NCBI GenBank assembly: GCA_009844405.1
Contig: VYBO01000112.1
Coordinates: forward strand, 1-49,204
DNA length: 49,204 bases
Direction: 5' to 3'
DNA from: Acidimicrobiaceae bacterium
GTDB taxonomy: Bacteria > Actinomycetota > Acidimicrobiia > Acidimicrobiales > Aldehydirespiratoraceae
The notes beneath the pieces are model-generated. The model was given only the letters and a program-made list of their open reading frames with translations. It was not told the DNA's origin and searched no databases. The translations under genes were made by a program, and so were the position numbers. Positions 33,223 to 41,322 of the stretch are shown here, piece after piece (position 1 is the stretch's first letter; each line of letters starts with the position of its first letter).

Positions 33223-34050
33223 CTATGGATCCGCTAGTCGGGCGGTCCAGCGGCCGTGGCGGCGCTCCAGGGTGAGCTCGAGCCCGAAGCACTCCGAGAG
33301 GTTCTTGCTCGTCAGCGTCTCGTCCAACGGGCCCGCCGCCAGCACCGCGCCGTCTCTCAGCAGCAGCGCGTGGGTGAACCCGTCCGGTATCTCGTCGGTG
33401 TGGTGGGTCACCAGCACCAGCGGCGGAGTCTCCGGATCGGTCGCCAGGCCGCTCAGGGTGACTACCAGCTGCTCGCGGCCGGCCAGGTCCAGCCCGGCGT
33501 TGGGTTCGTCGAGGACGATCACCCCCGGCTCCACCGACAGGGCTCGAGCCAGCAGCACCCGCTGCTGCTCGCCGGAGGACAGCGTCCCGAAGCGCTGGTC
33601 GATGCGGTCTCCGCAGCCGACGCGCTCCAGGGCAGCCTGCGCCCGCCTGGCGTCGTCGGCGTCGTAGGCATGCCACCAAGGGGCCAGCGCGGCGTGCTTG
33701 GCCGTCGTCACCACCTCGCCTGCGGTCAGCGACGGCCGCAGCATGGATGCCATCGCCGCGCTGGTGAACCCGACCCTGGTCCGCAGCCGTCGCACGTCGG
33801 TGCGCCCCAGACGCTCGCCGAGCAGTTCGACGACACCGGCCGAGGGGTGGTCCCACATCGTGGCGATCCGTACGAGGGTGGTCTTGCCCGAGCCGTTCGG
33901 GCCCAGCACCACCCACCTCTGGCCCGGTAGCACCTCCCAGTCGACGTCCCGCAGCAGGCGGGCGCCGTCGATCGTGCGCTGAACCCCGCGCAGGGACAGC
34001 ACCGCGCCATCGGCGACCGCAGACGGTGTTGGTACCTGCTTCGCCGTCAC
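33223..34050 (-). CDS. ABC transporter ATP-binding protein
   Basis: A stand-alone nucleotide-binding domain of 275 residues: Walker A GPNGSGKTTL, signature LSSGEQQRVLLARAL, Walker B VIVLDEPNAGLDL, and His in THHTDEI. Its start GTG overlaps the stop of the ABC exporter gene upstream (GTGA). No separate permease gene is adjacent, so it may serve another permease or act with the neighbouring exporter. The pattern is near the ModF/YdiF-like cytosolic ATPase group (uncertain). Confidence 0.85.
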   Translation of the reverse strand: MTAKQVPTPSAVADGAVLSLRGVQRTIDGARLLRDVDWEVLPGQRWVVLGPNGSGKTTLVRIATMWDHPSAGVVELLGERLGRTDVRRLRTRVGFTSAAMASMLRPSLTAGEVVTTAKHAALAPWWHAYDADDARRAQAALERVGCGDRIDQRFGTLSSGEQQRVLLARALSVEPGVIVLDEPNAGLDLAGREQLVVTLSGLATDPETPPLVLVTHHTDEIPDGFTHALLLRDGAVLAAGPLDETLTSKNLSECFGLELTLERRHGRWTARLADP

Positions 34051-35996
34051 AGCGTCGCCCCGTCCCACTTCCGGCCCGGTGCGGCTCGAGACCTATCGGC
34101 GTGGCTCTCCCACATGTCGAACATCGTCGCATAGCGCCCGCCCAACGCCACCAGTTCACGGTGGCTCCCGATCTCGACGATCCGACCTGAGTCGACCACC
34201 GCGATCCGGTCGGCCCGGCGGGCGGTGGCCAAGCGGTGGGCGATGATCACCGCGGTCCGCTCCCGCAGCAGCACGTCGAGCGCCTGCTCTATCTGGGCCT
34301 CCGAGCGCAGGTCGAGATTGCTGGTGGCCTCGTCGAGCACCAGCAGGCGGGGTCCGGAGACGAACGTCCGGGCCAGGGCCAGCAGTTGACGCTCTCCCGC
34401 CGACAGCGTGGCCCCCCGCTCGTGGACGATGCCGTCGAGGCCGCCGAGACGCTCAACGACCTCGCTCATGCCGACGGCGCTGAGAGCCTCGTGCAGCTCA
34501 GCGTCGGTGGCGCCGGGGCGGGCGAAGCCCACGTTGTCGCGCACCGTGCCCGCGAACAGGAAGGGCTCCTGGGAAACGACCCCGATCTGGGACCGCAGGC
34601 TCGTGACAGTGACGTCGCGCAGGTCGTGGCCGTCGATGCGCACCGCCCCCTCCGTCGGGTCGTACAACCGGGCGATGAGGCGGGCGACGGTCGTCTTGCC
34701 GGCCCCGGTCTCGCCCACCAGCGCGATCGTCTCTCCCGGCGAGACGTGCAGGCTCACATCGTTGAGCACGCGGCGGCCGCCGCGGTACGAGAAGCACACA
34801 CCGTCCAGCACGATATCGCCGCGCACCTCGGCGAGGGCCTCAGCGCCGGGACGGTCCGTCACCGTCGGTGCGGTGCTGAACAGCTCGCGCAGCTTGGCGA
34901 TGGCCGCGCCGCCCTGCTGGTAGGAGTTGTACAGCTGCACCAGTGCCTGCACGGGGGCGAAGAACGCAGTCAGGAACAGCAGGTAGGCGGCCAGCTCTCC
35001 CACTGTGATCCGGCCGCGGGCGGTCATGGCGCCGCCGACGGCCAGCAGCACCGCCTGGGTAGTGATGCCGATGGCTTCGCTGCCCGGCCCGTAGAGGGAG
35101 TTGGCCCGCGACGCTCGCAGGTTGGCGTCGCGGTGGCGGTTCACCACCCGGCGATGCTCGGCGACGTTGGTGTCCCGCCGATCATGGGCGGCGATGACCC
35201 GGATGCCGGCCAGGGACTCCTGGAGATTGCCGAGCAGGTCGCCGATGCGGTCGCGCACGCTGCGGTAGTCGGCCGCGGCCCGCCGCCGGAACCACATCGA
35301 GGACGCCAGTGTCGGCGGCACGGCCGCGGCCAGGGTGATGAGGGCCAGCAGCGGGTCGTAGTTGAACAGCAGGGCGGTGATCACGACCAGGGTGAGGCCC
35401 TGGACCGCGAAGTTGACGATGCCCTCGTTGAACAGCACCGACAGCGCCTCGATGTCGGATGTCATGCGGGTCAGCAGCACCCCGGCCCTCTCGGTGGTGT
35501 AGAAGTCCATCTGCTGGCGCTGCATGTGCTCGAACGTCCGGACTCGCAGGCGCTCCATCAGCCGCTCGCCGAGCCTGCCGGTGAAAGCCGTCCTGATCGC
35601 ACCGGCGGCGGCGGCCACCGCCAGAAGGGCCACATAGGCCAGAGCCGCCGTGACCAGCACGCTGCGGTCGCGGGCCATGATGCCGTCGTCCACCCCGATC
35701 TGGGTGAGCACGGGGCCGAGCTGCAGCGCGACGGTCTCGGCGGCCACCAGCAGGAGGGCCACCGCCAGCCGGTAGCGGTGGGGCCACAGGAACCGCCCCA
35801 GCCCGAACCGGTCGCCGGACTCGTCGGTGGTGCGGGACCACTTCACCCCGGGATCGGGATGGGCCGGCTCGTCGGCCAGCACCCGCTCGACCCGGGCCCT
35901 CAGGTCGCCGGGCACCTCGGCGTGGGGCAGACCGGCCTGGGCCGCGGCCTGGACCGAGGACGGTCCGCTGCGCATCCCGACGGGCGAGTGGAACAT
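34047..35996 (-). CDS. ABC exporter half-transporter with catalytic ATP site
   Basis: A 649-residue half-transporter: a cytoplasmic start, six transmembrane helices (about 90-380), then an ATPase domain with Walker A GETGAGKTTV, signature LSAGERQLLALAR, Walker B LLVLDEATSNLDL, and the switch His in IIAHRLAT. The catalytic Glu is present, but the signature is the altered LSAGE. The partner gene has the reverse combination, typical of heterodimeric exporters. ATG 35996 is the start; a longer frame would translate the dispersed repeat at 36040-36138 instead of protein. Confidence 0.9.
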   Translation of the reverse strand: MFHSPVGMRSGPSSVQAAAQAGLPHAEVPGDLRARVERVLADEPAHPDPGVKWSRTTDESGDRFGLGRFLWPHRYRLAVALLLVAAETVALQLGPVLTQIGVDDGIMARDRSVLVTAALAYVALLAVAAAAGAIRTAFTGRLGERLMERLRVRTFEHMQRQQMDFYTTERAGVLLTRMTSDIEALSVLFNEGIVNFAVQGLTLVVITALLFNYDPLLALITLAAAVPPTLASSMWFRRRAAADYRSVRDRIGDLLGNLQESLAGIRVIAAHDRRDTNVAEHRRVVNRHRDANLRASRANSLYGPGSEAIGITTQAVLLAVGGAMTARGRITVGELAAYLLFLTAFFAPVQALVQLYNSYQQGGAAIAKLRELFSTAPTVTDRPGAEALAEVRGDIVLDGVCFSYRGGRRVLNDVSLHVSPGETIALVGETGAGKTTVARLIARLYDPTEGAVRIDGHDLRDVTVTSLRSQIGVVSQEPFLFAGTVRDNVGFARPGATDAELHEALSAVGMSEVVERLGGLDGIVHERGATLSAGERQLLALARTFVSGPRLLVLDEATSNLDLRSEAQIEQALDVLLRERTAVIIAHRLATARRADRIAVVDSGRIVEIGSHRELVALGGRYATMFDMWESHADRSRAAPGRKWDGATL

Positions 35997-36039
35997 CAGT
36001 CCGCGTGCCGTCCGGGGCGGGCCGCCTCGTCGGCGGCGC

Positions 36040-36138
36040 CCCAGAGGCCGAGCGGGTCGGCGGCGAGATCCCGGAGAATGCGCCCGCTGAGCGAGGCCGT
36101 GGCCCGAGCGGCCCTTGAACGCAGCGAACAAGAGCGGG
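36040..36138 (+). repeat. Two-part dispersed repeat, copy D
   Basis: The distal block CCAGAGGCCGAGCGG is at 36041-36055 and the core at 36095-36138, with 39 bases between. It fills the gap between the two exporter half-genes. Its orientation is opposite to that of copies A and B relative to the genes it follows. Confidence 0.85.
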
Positions 36139-36150
36139 AATTGCAAGGCC

Positions 36151-37923
36151 TCACCGAGACGTCCTCTCGCTGGTTTGCGCTTGCGCAAGGTCGGTCAGCA
36201 CCTCCGCGTAGGCGGGAACGGTCCGCAACAGGTGCCGGTGGCTGCCGCTGGCCGCCACCCTCCCGCCGGCGATGAACACCACCCTGTCGGCCATAGCGAT
36301 CGTGGACAGCCGGTGGGCGATGAGGATGGTGGTGCCGTTCCAGCGGCGCCGGCGCAGCGCCGAGTGGATGCGCTCCTCCACCTCGGTGTCGATGGCGCTG
36401 GTGGCGTCGTCCAGCACCAGCACCGCCGGGTCGGCGACCAGGGCGCGGGCGATGGCGAGCCGCTGGCGCTGGCCCCCGGAGATGGTCGAGCCCCGCTCGC
36501 CGAGCTTGGTCTCGGTGCCGCCGGGCATGGCCGTCACGAAGTCCCCGGCGGCTGCGTCGACCAGCGCTACCGCCACCGACGCCTCGTCCGCGTCGGGGCG
36601 GGCGAAGGCCACGTTGTCGCGGACGCTGGTCGCGAACAGGAACGGGTCGTCGGTCGCCACCGTCACCGCCCGGCGCAGGTCCGGGATGCGCAGGTCCCGC
36701 ACGTCGATGCCGTCGATGCGCACCTCGCCCCGGTCGACGTCGTAGAAGCGGGGCAGGAGCCGGCCGATGGTGCTCTTGCCGCTGCCGGTGCGGCCCACCA
36801 CCGCCACCGTCTCGCCGGGCTCCACCGTCAGGGAGAAGCCGTCGAGAATCGAGGTGCCGCCGGAGGTGGAGTAGGTGAAGCCCACATCGACGAACTCCAC
36901 CCGGCCGGACGGATCCGTCAACCGCACGGCGCCGGGGCGCTCGATGATCTCGGGTGTCTCGTCGAGTATCTCGAACACTCGCTGGGCGGCCGCCGAGGCT
37001 CGCTGCCATTGGATCAGGACGAAGCCGATCATCCGGAACGGGGCCGCCATGAGGAGCACGAATGCGTTGAAGGCGACGATGTCTCCCACCGCGATGGCAC
37101 CGTCGATGGCCAGCAGACCGCCGGTGAGCAGCACCAGGGCCAGTCCGAACCGGGGGAGCGCCTCCATTAGGGGGGCGTGGCGGGCCCGGGCGCCGGCGGT
37201 GGCCGTGCCGGCCCAGCGGAGCCGTCGAGCCGACCGGGCCAGCAGGTCCACCTGGGCCTGCTCCTGGGCGAAGGTGCGCACCACCTGGGCGCCCTGGATG
37301 TTCTCGTCCACGATCATGGCGACGTCGGCCATCCGGGCCTGTGTCACCCAGGTCAGCGGGAAGACCTTGTTCCGCAGCCGCAGGCCGACGTAAAGGACCA
37401 TCGGCAATGGCGCCATCGCCACCAGCGTCAGGGGCAGCGACAGCGCCACCATCGCGGTCGTGCCCATGACCAGCAACGCCAGCTGCATGGCGACGAGCGG
37501 ACCGAACGCGAAGAGCAGCTGGATGGAGCGGATGTCGCTGTTGGCCCGCGAGATGACCTGGCCCGTCTGGGTCCTGTCCCAGTAGGAGAACGACAGCTCG
37601 GTGAGACGCTCGTAGACGAGGTTGCGCAGATCGGCCTCTATGCAGTGGGCGGTGCGGAACAGCCCGTACCGGTACGTGAAGCCCAAGACGAAGCGAGTGC
37701 CGGCCAGGGCGACCAGGGCCAGCACCCACGGCCTCAGCGCCTCACCGGCCGCGGCTGCGTCCACCCCCCGCCCGATCACCACCGGCACGGCAGCGGTGGC
37801 CGCCACCGAGACCAGGCCGGCCGTCACGGAGGCCGCGAATACGGTCCTGTAGACGGCCACGACCGGCAGGATCCGCCGGAGCCAGCCGAGGCTGCGGTCG
37901 GGGTGCAGGCCAGGCGACGGCAT
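36151..37923 (-). CDS. ABC exporter half-transporter with degenerate ATP site
   Basis: A 590-residue half-transporter with six transmembrane helices (about 20-310) and an ATPase domain: Walker A GRTGSGKSTI, canonical signature ISGGQRQRLAIARAL, Walker B VLVLDDATSAIDT and switch His in IAHRLST. The catalytic Glu after Walker B is Asp, the mark of the non-hydrolysing site in heterodimers such as TM287/288. It therefore lends its intact signature to the partner's catalytic site. It precedes the partner gene, separated by repeat copy D; copy E lies just before its start. The substrate is unknown. Confidence 0.9.
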   Translation of the reverse strand: MPSPGLHPDRSLGWLRRILPVVAVYRTVFAASVTAGLVSVAATAAVPVVIGRGVDAAAAGEALRPWVLALVALAGTRFVLGFTYRYGLFRTAHCIEADLRNLVYERLTELSFSYWDRTQTGQVISRANSDIRSIQLLFAFGPLVAMQLALLVMGTTAMVALSLPLTLVAMAPLPMVLYVGLRLRNKVFPLTWVTQARMADVAMIVDENIQGAQVVRTFAQEQAQVDLLARSARRLRWAGTATAGARARHAPLMEALPRFGLALVLLTGGLLAIDGAIAVGDIVAFNAFVLLMAAPFRMIGFVLIQWQRASAAAQRVFEILDETPEIIERPGAVRLTDPSGRVEFVDVGFTYSTSGGTSILDGFSLTVEPGETVAVVGRTGSGKSTIGRLLPRFYDVDRGEVRIDGIDVRDLRIPDLRRAVTVATDDPFLFATSVRDNVAFARPDADEASVAVALVDAAAGDFVTAMPGGTETKLGERGSTISGGQRQRLAIARALVADPAVLVLDDATSAIDTEVEERIHSALRRRRWNGTTILIAHRLSTIAMADRVVFIAGGRVAASGSHRHLLRTVPAYAEVLTDLAQAQTSERTSR

Positions 37924-37931
37924 CAGGTCAA

Positions 37932-38031
37932 GCTAGAGGCCGAGCGGAAGGGTCGCGCCTGCCCAGAGTGGAGCACGTTGCCTAGCGAGGCCGTGCCCGA
38001 GCGGCCCGTGAGCGCAGCGAACAAGAGCGGG
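37932..38031 (+). repeat. Two-part dispersed repeat, copy E
   Basis: The distal block CTAGAGGCCGAGCGG is at 37933-37947 and the core at 37989-38031, one base shorter (CCGTG-CCCGAG). It lies in the divergent gap between the ABC exporter gene and the CNNM-type gene, where promoters would be expected. Confidence 0.85.
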
Positions 38032-38092
38032 AAACAACGGTGTGATGGGTTAGATTCACGGCCGCAAGGGTCCGGCGAACCTGGGAGGACCG

Positions 38093-39394
38093 ATAGAGAC
38101 CGCGCTGTGGCTTCTGGCCGCGCTGGCGCTGATAGCAGCCAACGCCTTCTTCGTCGCCATGGAGTTCGCACTGGTGGCGGTGGACCGGACCCGAGTGGAC
38201 GAACGGGCCGGGGCGGGCGACCGGCGGGCTCGCATGGTCCAGCGCCTGGTGGCTCGGTTGTCGTTCCACCTGTCGGGCGCTCAGATCGGCATCACGGTGT
38301 CGTCGTTGCTGCTCGGCTTCATGATCGAGCCGGCTCTGGCGCCGATGATCGCGCCCGGAGTCGAGGCGCTGTTCGGGGCGAACACGCCCTGGGGCGTCTC
38401 CGTCGCGGTCGCGCTCGTCCTGGCCACCGTCGTGCAGATGATGATGGGCGAACTCGTCCCCAAGGCCGTGGCCACCACCAAGCCGTTCGGGATGGCGGTG
38501 GCCGTGGCCGTGCCGACCACCGTGTACGGCGTGCTGGCCCGGCCCGTGGTGGCGTTCCTCAACGGCTCGGCCAACTGGATGGTGCGCCGCCTCGGCATGG
38601 AGCCGCGCGAGGAGATTGACACAGTGCCCGACCGCGACGAGCTCGAGCACCTCTTCGTCTCCTCAGGGGAGGAGGGGATGCTCGACGAGGGTGAGGTGCG
38701 GCTCCTCACCCGGTCGATCCGGCTGGCCGGCAAGCAGGCCGACGATGCCATGGTGCCCAGGGTCGAGGTGGTCGCCATCGAGGCCGATGCCTCGGTGGCC
38801 GAGCTGGCCGAGCTGGCTGCCCGTACCGGCCATTCCCGGTTCCCGGTCATGGCGGGCCATCTCGACAACGTGGCCGGCGTGGTCCACGTGAAGTCGCTCT
38901 TCGCCGTCCCGGGCCCGGAACGGCCGTCCACGCCGGTGTCGCAGTTGATGCGGTCCGTGCTGGCCGTGCCCGAGTCCCGAGATCTCGACGACATGCTGGA
39001 CGACCTGCGTACCGGCGAGGGGCTGCTCGCGGTGGTGGTCGACGAGCACGGCGGCACCGCGGGGATCATCACCCTCGAGGACGTGCTGGAGGAGATCGTC
39101 GGCGAGATCGACGACGAGCACGACTCGTCCACCCCTGAGCGCACGCGGTCCGAGTCTCGGGGCTCGACGGTGCTGCCGGCGTCGCTCCATACCGACGAGG
39201 TGCTCGACGCCACCGGCTTCGCCATGCCCGAGGGCGACTACGAGACGCTGGCCGGCCTAGTGCTGGACCGGTTGGGCCACATCCCGGTGCCGGGCGAGAT
39301 CGTCACCGTGGACGGGTGGCGCCTCGAGGTCGTGGCCGTCGACGGGCTCAGGATCGCCGCTGTGAGGGTGGTGACCCCACCCGTGTCGCCATGA
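38093..39394 (+). CDS. CNNM/CorC (HlyC)-type protein with CBS pair, possible AUA start
   Basis: About 433 residues: a DUF21 membrane domain (helices in 1-150, beginning LWLLAALALIAANAFFVA), two CBS motifs (DAMVPRVEVVAIEADASV; VVVDEHGGTAGIITLED), and a C-terminal CorC_HlyC domain (PEGDYETLAGLVLDRLG). Such proteins are linked to magnesium or cobalt efflux. ATG 38159 would cut off most of the first helix. Upstream in frame there is no ATG, GTG or TTG after the stop near 38051; the only site behind a strong GGGAGGA is ATA 38093, aligning with the start of the paralogue that follows. A sequence error of ATG to ATA is the alternative. Confidence 0.85.
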   Translation: METALWLLAALALIAANAFFVAMEFALVAVDRTRVDERAGAGDRRARMVQRLVARLSFHLSGAQIGITVSSLLLGFMIEPALAPMIAPGVEALFGANTPWGVSVAVALVLATVVQMMMGELVPKAVATTKPFGMAVAVAVPTTVYGVLARPVVAFLNGSANWMVRRLGMEPREEIDTVPDRDELEHLFVSSGEEGMLDEGEVRLLTRSIRLAGKQADDAMVPRVEVVAIEADASVAELAELAARTGHSRFPVMAGHLDNVAGVVHVKSLFAVPGPERPSTPVSQLMRSVLAVPESRDLDDMLDDLRTGEGLLAVVVDEHGGTAGIITLEDVLEEIVGEIDDEHDSSTPERTRSESRGSTVLPASLHTDEVLDATGFAMPEGDYETLAGLVLDRLGHIPVPGEIVTVDGWRLEVVAVDGLRIAAVRVVTPPVSP

Positions 39395-40449
39395 GCACGG
39401 GCACGATCGTGGCCCTGGTGGTCGCGGTGGTGATGCTCGGGGCCAACGCCTTCTTCGTGGCGGCCGAGTTCGCGCTGGTGGCGGCCCGGGCCGCTCGCCT
39501 GGAGTCGGCTGCGGCGGAGGGGGACAGGCGCAGCGGGATCGCGCTGGCCGCGGTGCGCGATCTGCAGGTCCAGCTCGCGGGAGCCCAGCTCGGGATCACG
39601 ATGGCCTCTCTGGTGCTGGGCTATGTTGCCGAGCCGGCCATCGCCCATCTCATCGAGCCCGTCATCGAGCGGGTCGTCGAGGTCCCTTCGGGCGTCCTGC
39701 ACACGATCTCGTTCGCGGTGGCGCTGTTCGTGGTCACCACGCTGCATGTGGTCGTGGGCGAGATGGTGCCCAAGAACATGGCCATAACCGAACCCGAGGA
39801 GTCAGCGAGGCTGCTCGCGCCGGCCATGCGGATCTACGGCGTCGTGTTCAAGCCGGCCATCTGGTCGCTCAACGCGGTGTCGGCGGGCATCGTGCGCCTG
39901 ACGGGCATAAGGCCGGTGGACGAGATCAACACCGCGCTCACCATCAACGAGTTCCACACGCTGCTGGCCGGCGCCCGCCAGGAGGGGGTGATCGAGCCCA
40001 CCGAGCACGAGCTGCTGTCGGGCGCGCTGGAGTTCCGCGCCCAGCCGGTCGGATCGGTGATGGTGCCCGCCGACCGGCTGGTGGCCGTGCCCCGCGGAGC
40101 GTCGGTCGCCCAGCTCGAGGATGTCGTGGCCGCCACCGGCCACACCCGGATCCCGATGTGGGGGTCCGATCCCGGTGACGTGCTGGGCTTCGTGCACGCC
40201 AAGGACCTGCTCCGCATGCCGGCCGAGGCCCGCGACGATCCGGTGCCGCTGGAGCTGGTTCGGCGTATGCGGGTAGTGAGTCCCGACATGGCCGGCCAGG
40301 ACCTGCTGCTCTACATGCGCCGGTCCCGGGTGCACATGGCGCTGGTGCGCAACGAGGCCGGGAAGATGCTCGGAGTCGTCACCCTCGAGGACGTCCTGGA
40401 GGCCCTGGTCGGCGCCATCTTCGACGAGACCGACGACAACGGCGGCTGA
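39391..40449 (+). CDS. CNNM/CorC-type protein with CBS pair, lacking the C-terminal domain
   Basis: A paralogue of the preceding gene, 352 residues: DUF21 helices (IVALVVAVVMLGANAFFVAA and following), and a CBS pair (GSVMVPADRLVAVPRGASV; LVRNEAGKMLGVVTLEDVLE), then an end without the CorC_HlyC domain. The start ATG overlaps the previous stop (ATGA), so the two are made together and may form a heteromeric transporter or sensor. It is convergent with fabI, only 12 bases between the stops. Confidence 0.92.
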   Translation: MSTGTIVALVVAVVMLGANAFFVAAEFALVAARAARLESAAAEGDRRSGIALAAVRDLQVQLAGAQLGITMASLVLGYVAEPAIAHLIEPVIERVVEVPSGVLHTISFAVALFVVTTLHVVVGEMVPKNMAITEPEESARLLAPAMRIYGVVFKPAIWSLNAVSAGIVRLTGIRPVDEINTALTINEFHTLLAGARQEGVIEPTEHELLSGALEFRAQPVGSVMVPADRLVAVPRGASVAQLEDVVAATGHTRIPMWGSDPGDVLGFVHAKDLLRMPAEARDDPVPLELVRRMRVVSPDMAGQDLLLYMRRSRVHMALVRNEAGKMLGVVTLEDVLEALVGAIFDETDDNGG

Positions 40450-40461
40450 TTGTCAGATTTC

Positions 40462-41229
40462 TCAGGCGCCTATGGCGTGGTAGCCGCCGTCGGCCTGGAT
40501 GATCGATCCGGTGGTGGCCGGCAGCCAGTCGCTCAGCATGGCCACGATCGTGCGGGACACCGGGGCGGGTTCGGTGACGCTCCAGTCGAGCGGTGCCCGC
40601 TGTGCCCAAGCATCCTCGAATTCGGCGAACCCGGGGATCGATCGGGCGGCCATGGTTCTCATGGGTCCGGCCGAGACCAGGTTCACCCTGATGCCCTGCG
40701 GTCCCAGGTAGCGGGCCAGGTACCGGCAGGTGGATTCGAGGCCGGCCTTGGCCACGCCCATCCAGTCGTAGGCGGGCCAGGCCCGGGTGGCGTCGAAGTC
40801 CAGGCCGACGATCGAGCTGCCGGCCGGCATAAGCGGGGCCACCGCGTCGGCCAGCATCTTGAGCGAGTAGGTGGAGATCTCCAGGGCCACCCTGACGTCT
40901 TCCCAGGTGGCGTCCATGAACGTGCCGCCCAGGCAGATCTCGGGCGCGAACCCGATGGCGTGAAGCGCGCCGTCCACCCGCCCCCAATTGGTTGCCAGAT
41001 GGTCGCGCAGTGCATCGGCGTGGGACGGCTCGGTGACGTCGAACTCCACCACCTCGATGCCGTCGCCGAGCTTGCGGGCCGTGCGCTGGGTTAGGCGCAT
41101 CGCTCGGCCGGCCCCGGTCACGAGGATCTCGGCGCCCTCGGCCAGCGCAAGTTCGGCCGCGCCATAGGCCAGCGAGGCGTCAGTCAGCACGCCGGTGATG
41201 ACGATGCGCTTGCCGTCGAGAATGCCCAC
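40462..41229 (-). CDS. fabI: Enoyl-[acyl-carrier-protein] reductase (NADH)
   Basis: Final reductive step of the type II fatty acid elongation cycle. The 255-residue protein follows the FabI/InhA pattern: GILDGKRIVITGVLTDASLA with the atypical Rossmann loop, LHAIGFAPE, the active-site spacing Tyr-x6-Lys in YDWMGVAKAGLE, and the C-terminal GSIIQADGGYHAIGA. The start is GTG 41229, only 24 bases from a divergent mini-ORF start, so both promoters overlap. Confidence 0.93.
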   Translation of the reverse strand: MGILDGKRIVITGVLTDASLAYGAAELALAEGAEILVTGAGRAMRLTQRTARKLGDGIEVVEFDVTEPSHADALRDHLATNWGRVDGALHAIGFAPEICLGGTFMDATWEDVRVALEISTYSLKMLADAVAPLMPAGSSIVGLDFDATRAWPAYDWMGVAKAGLESTCRYLARYLGPQGIRVNLVSAGPMRTMAARSIPGFAEFEDAWAQRAPLDWSVTEPAPVSRTIVAMLSDWLPATTGSIIQADGGYHAIGA

Positions 41230-41253
41230 GGCCGGTAACGCTACCTTGAGAAC
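41230..41253. promoter_or_regulatory. Compact bidirectional promoter between fabI and mshC
   Basis: The whole divergent gap is 24 bases. It contains the inverted repeat GGTA-ACGC-TACC. On the plus strand TACCTT (41242-41247) lies six bases before GTG 41254. On the minus strand TAGCGT lies just before the fabI GTG. Both transcripts would be leaderless; no Shine-Dalgarno sequence fits. Confidence 0.45.
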
Positions 41254-41322
41254 GTGCGGCTCTATGACGCAGCCCGCGGTGAAGCAGACCCTTCGGCTCG
41301 CCCGTTGGCCGGTGTGGCGTGA
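41254..41322 (+). CDS. 22-codon mini-ORF, a partial duplicate of the mshC start
   Basis: The GTG start gives VRLYDAARGEADPSARPLAG and ends in TGA overlapping the mshC GTG (GTGA). Its first 24 coding bases match the start of mshC (TLRLYDTARG) at 21 of 24 positions, 72 bases apart. It occupies the leaderless start position, so ribosomes would translate it first and may reinitiate on mshC. It could be a decayed duplicate without function. Confidence 0.45.
   Translation: MRLYDAARGEADPSARPLAGVA

Noticed and set aside
35997..36188. N-terminal extension of the second ABC half-transporter
   Set aside because: It translates dispersed repeat copy D and overlaps the partner gene's end; ATG 35996 fits better.
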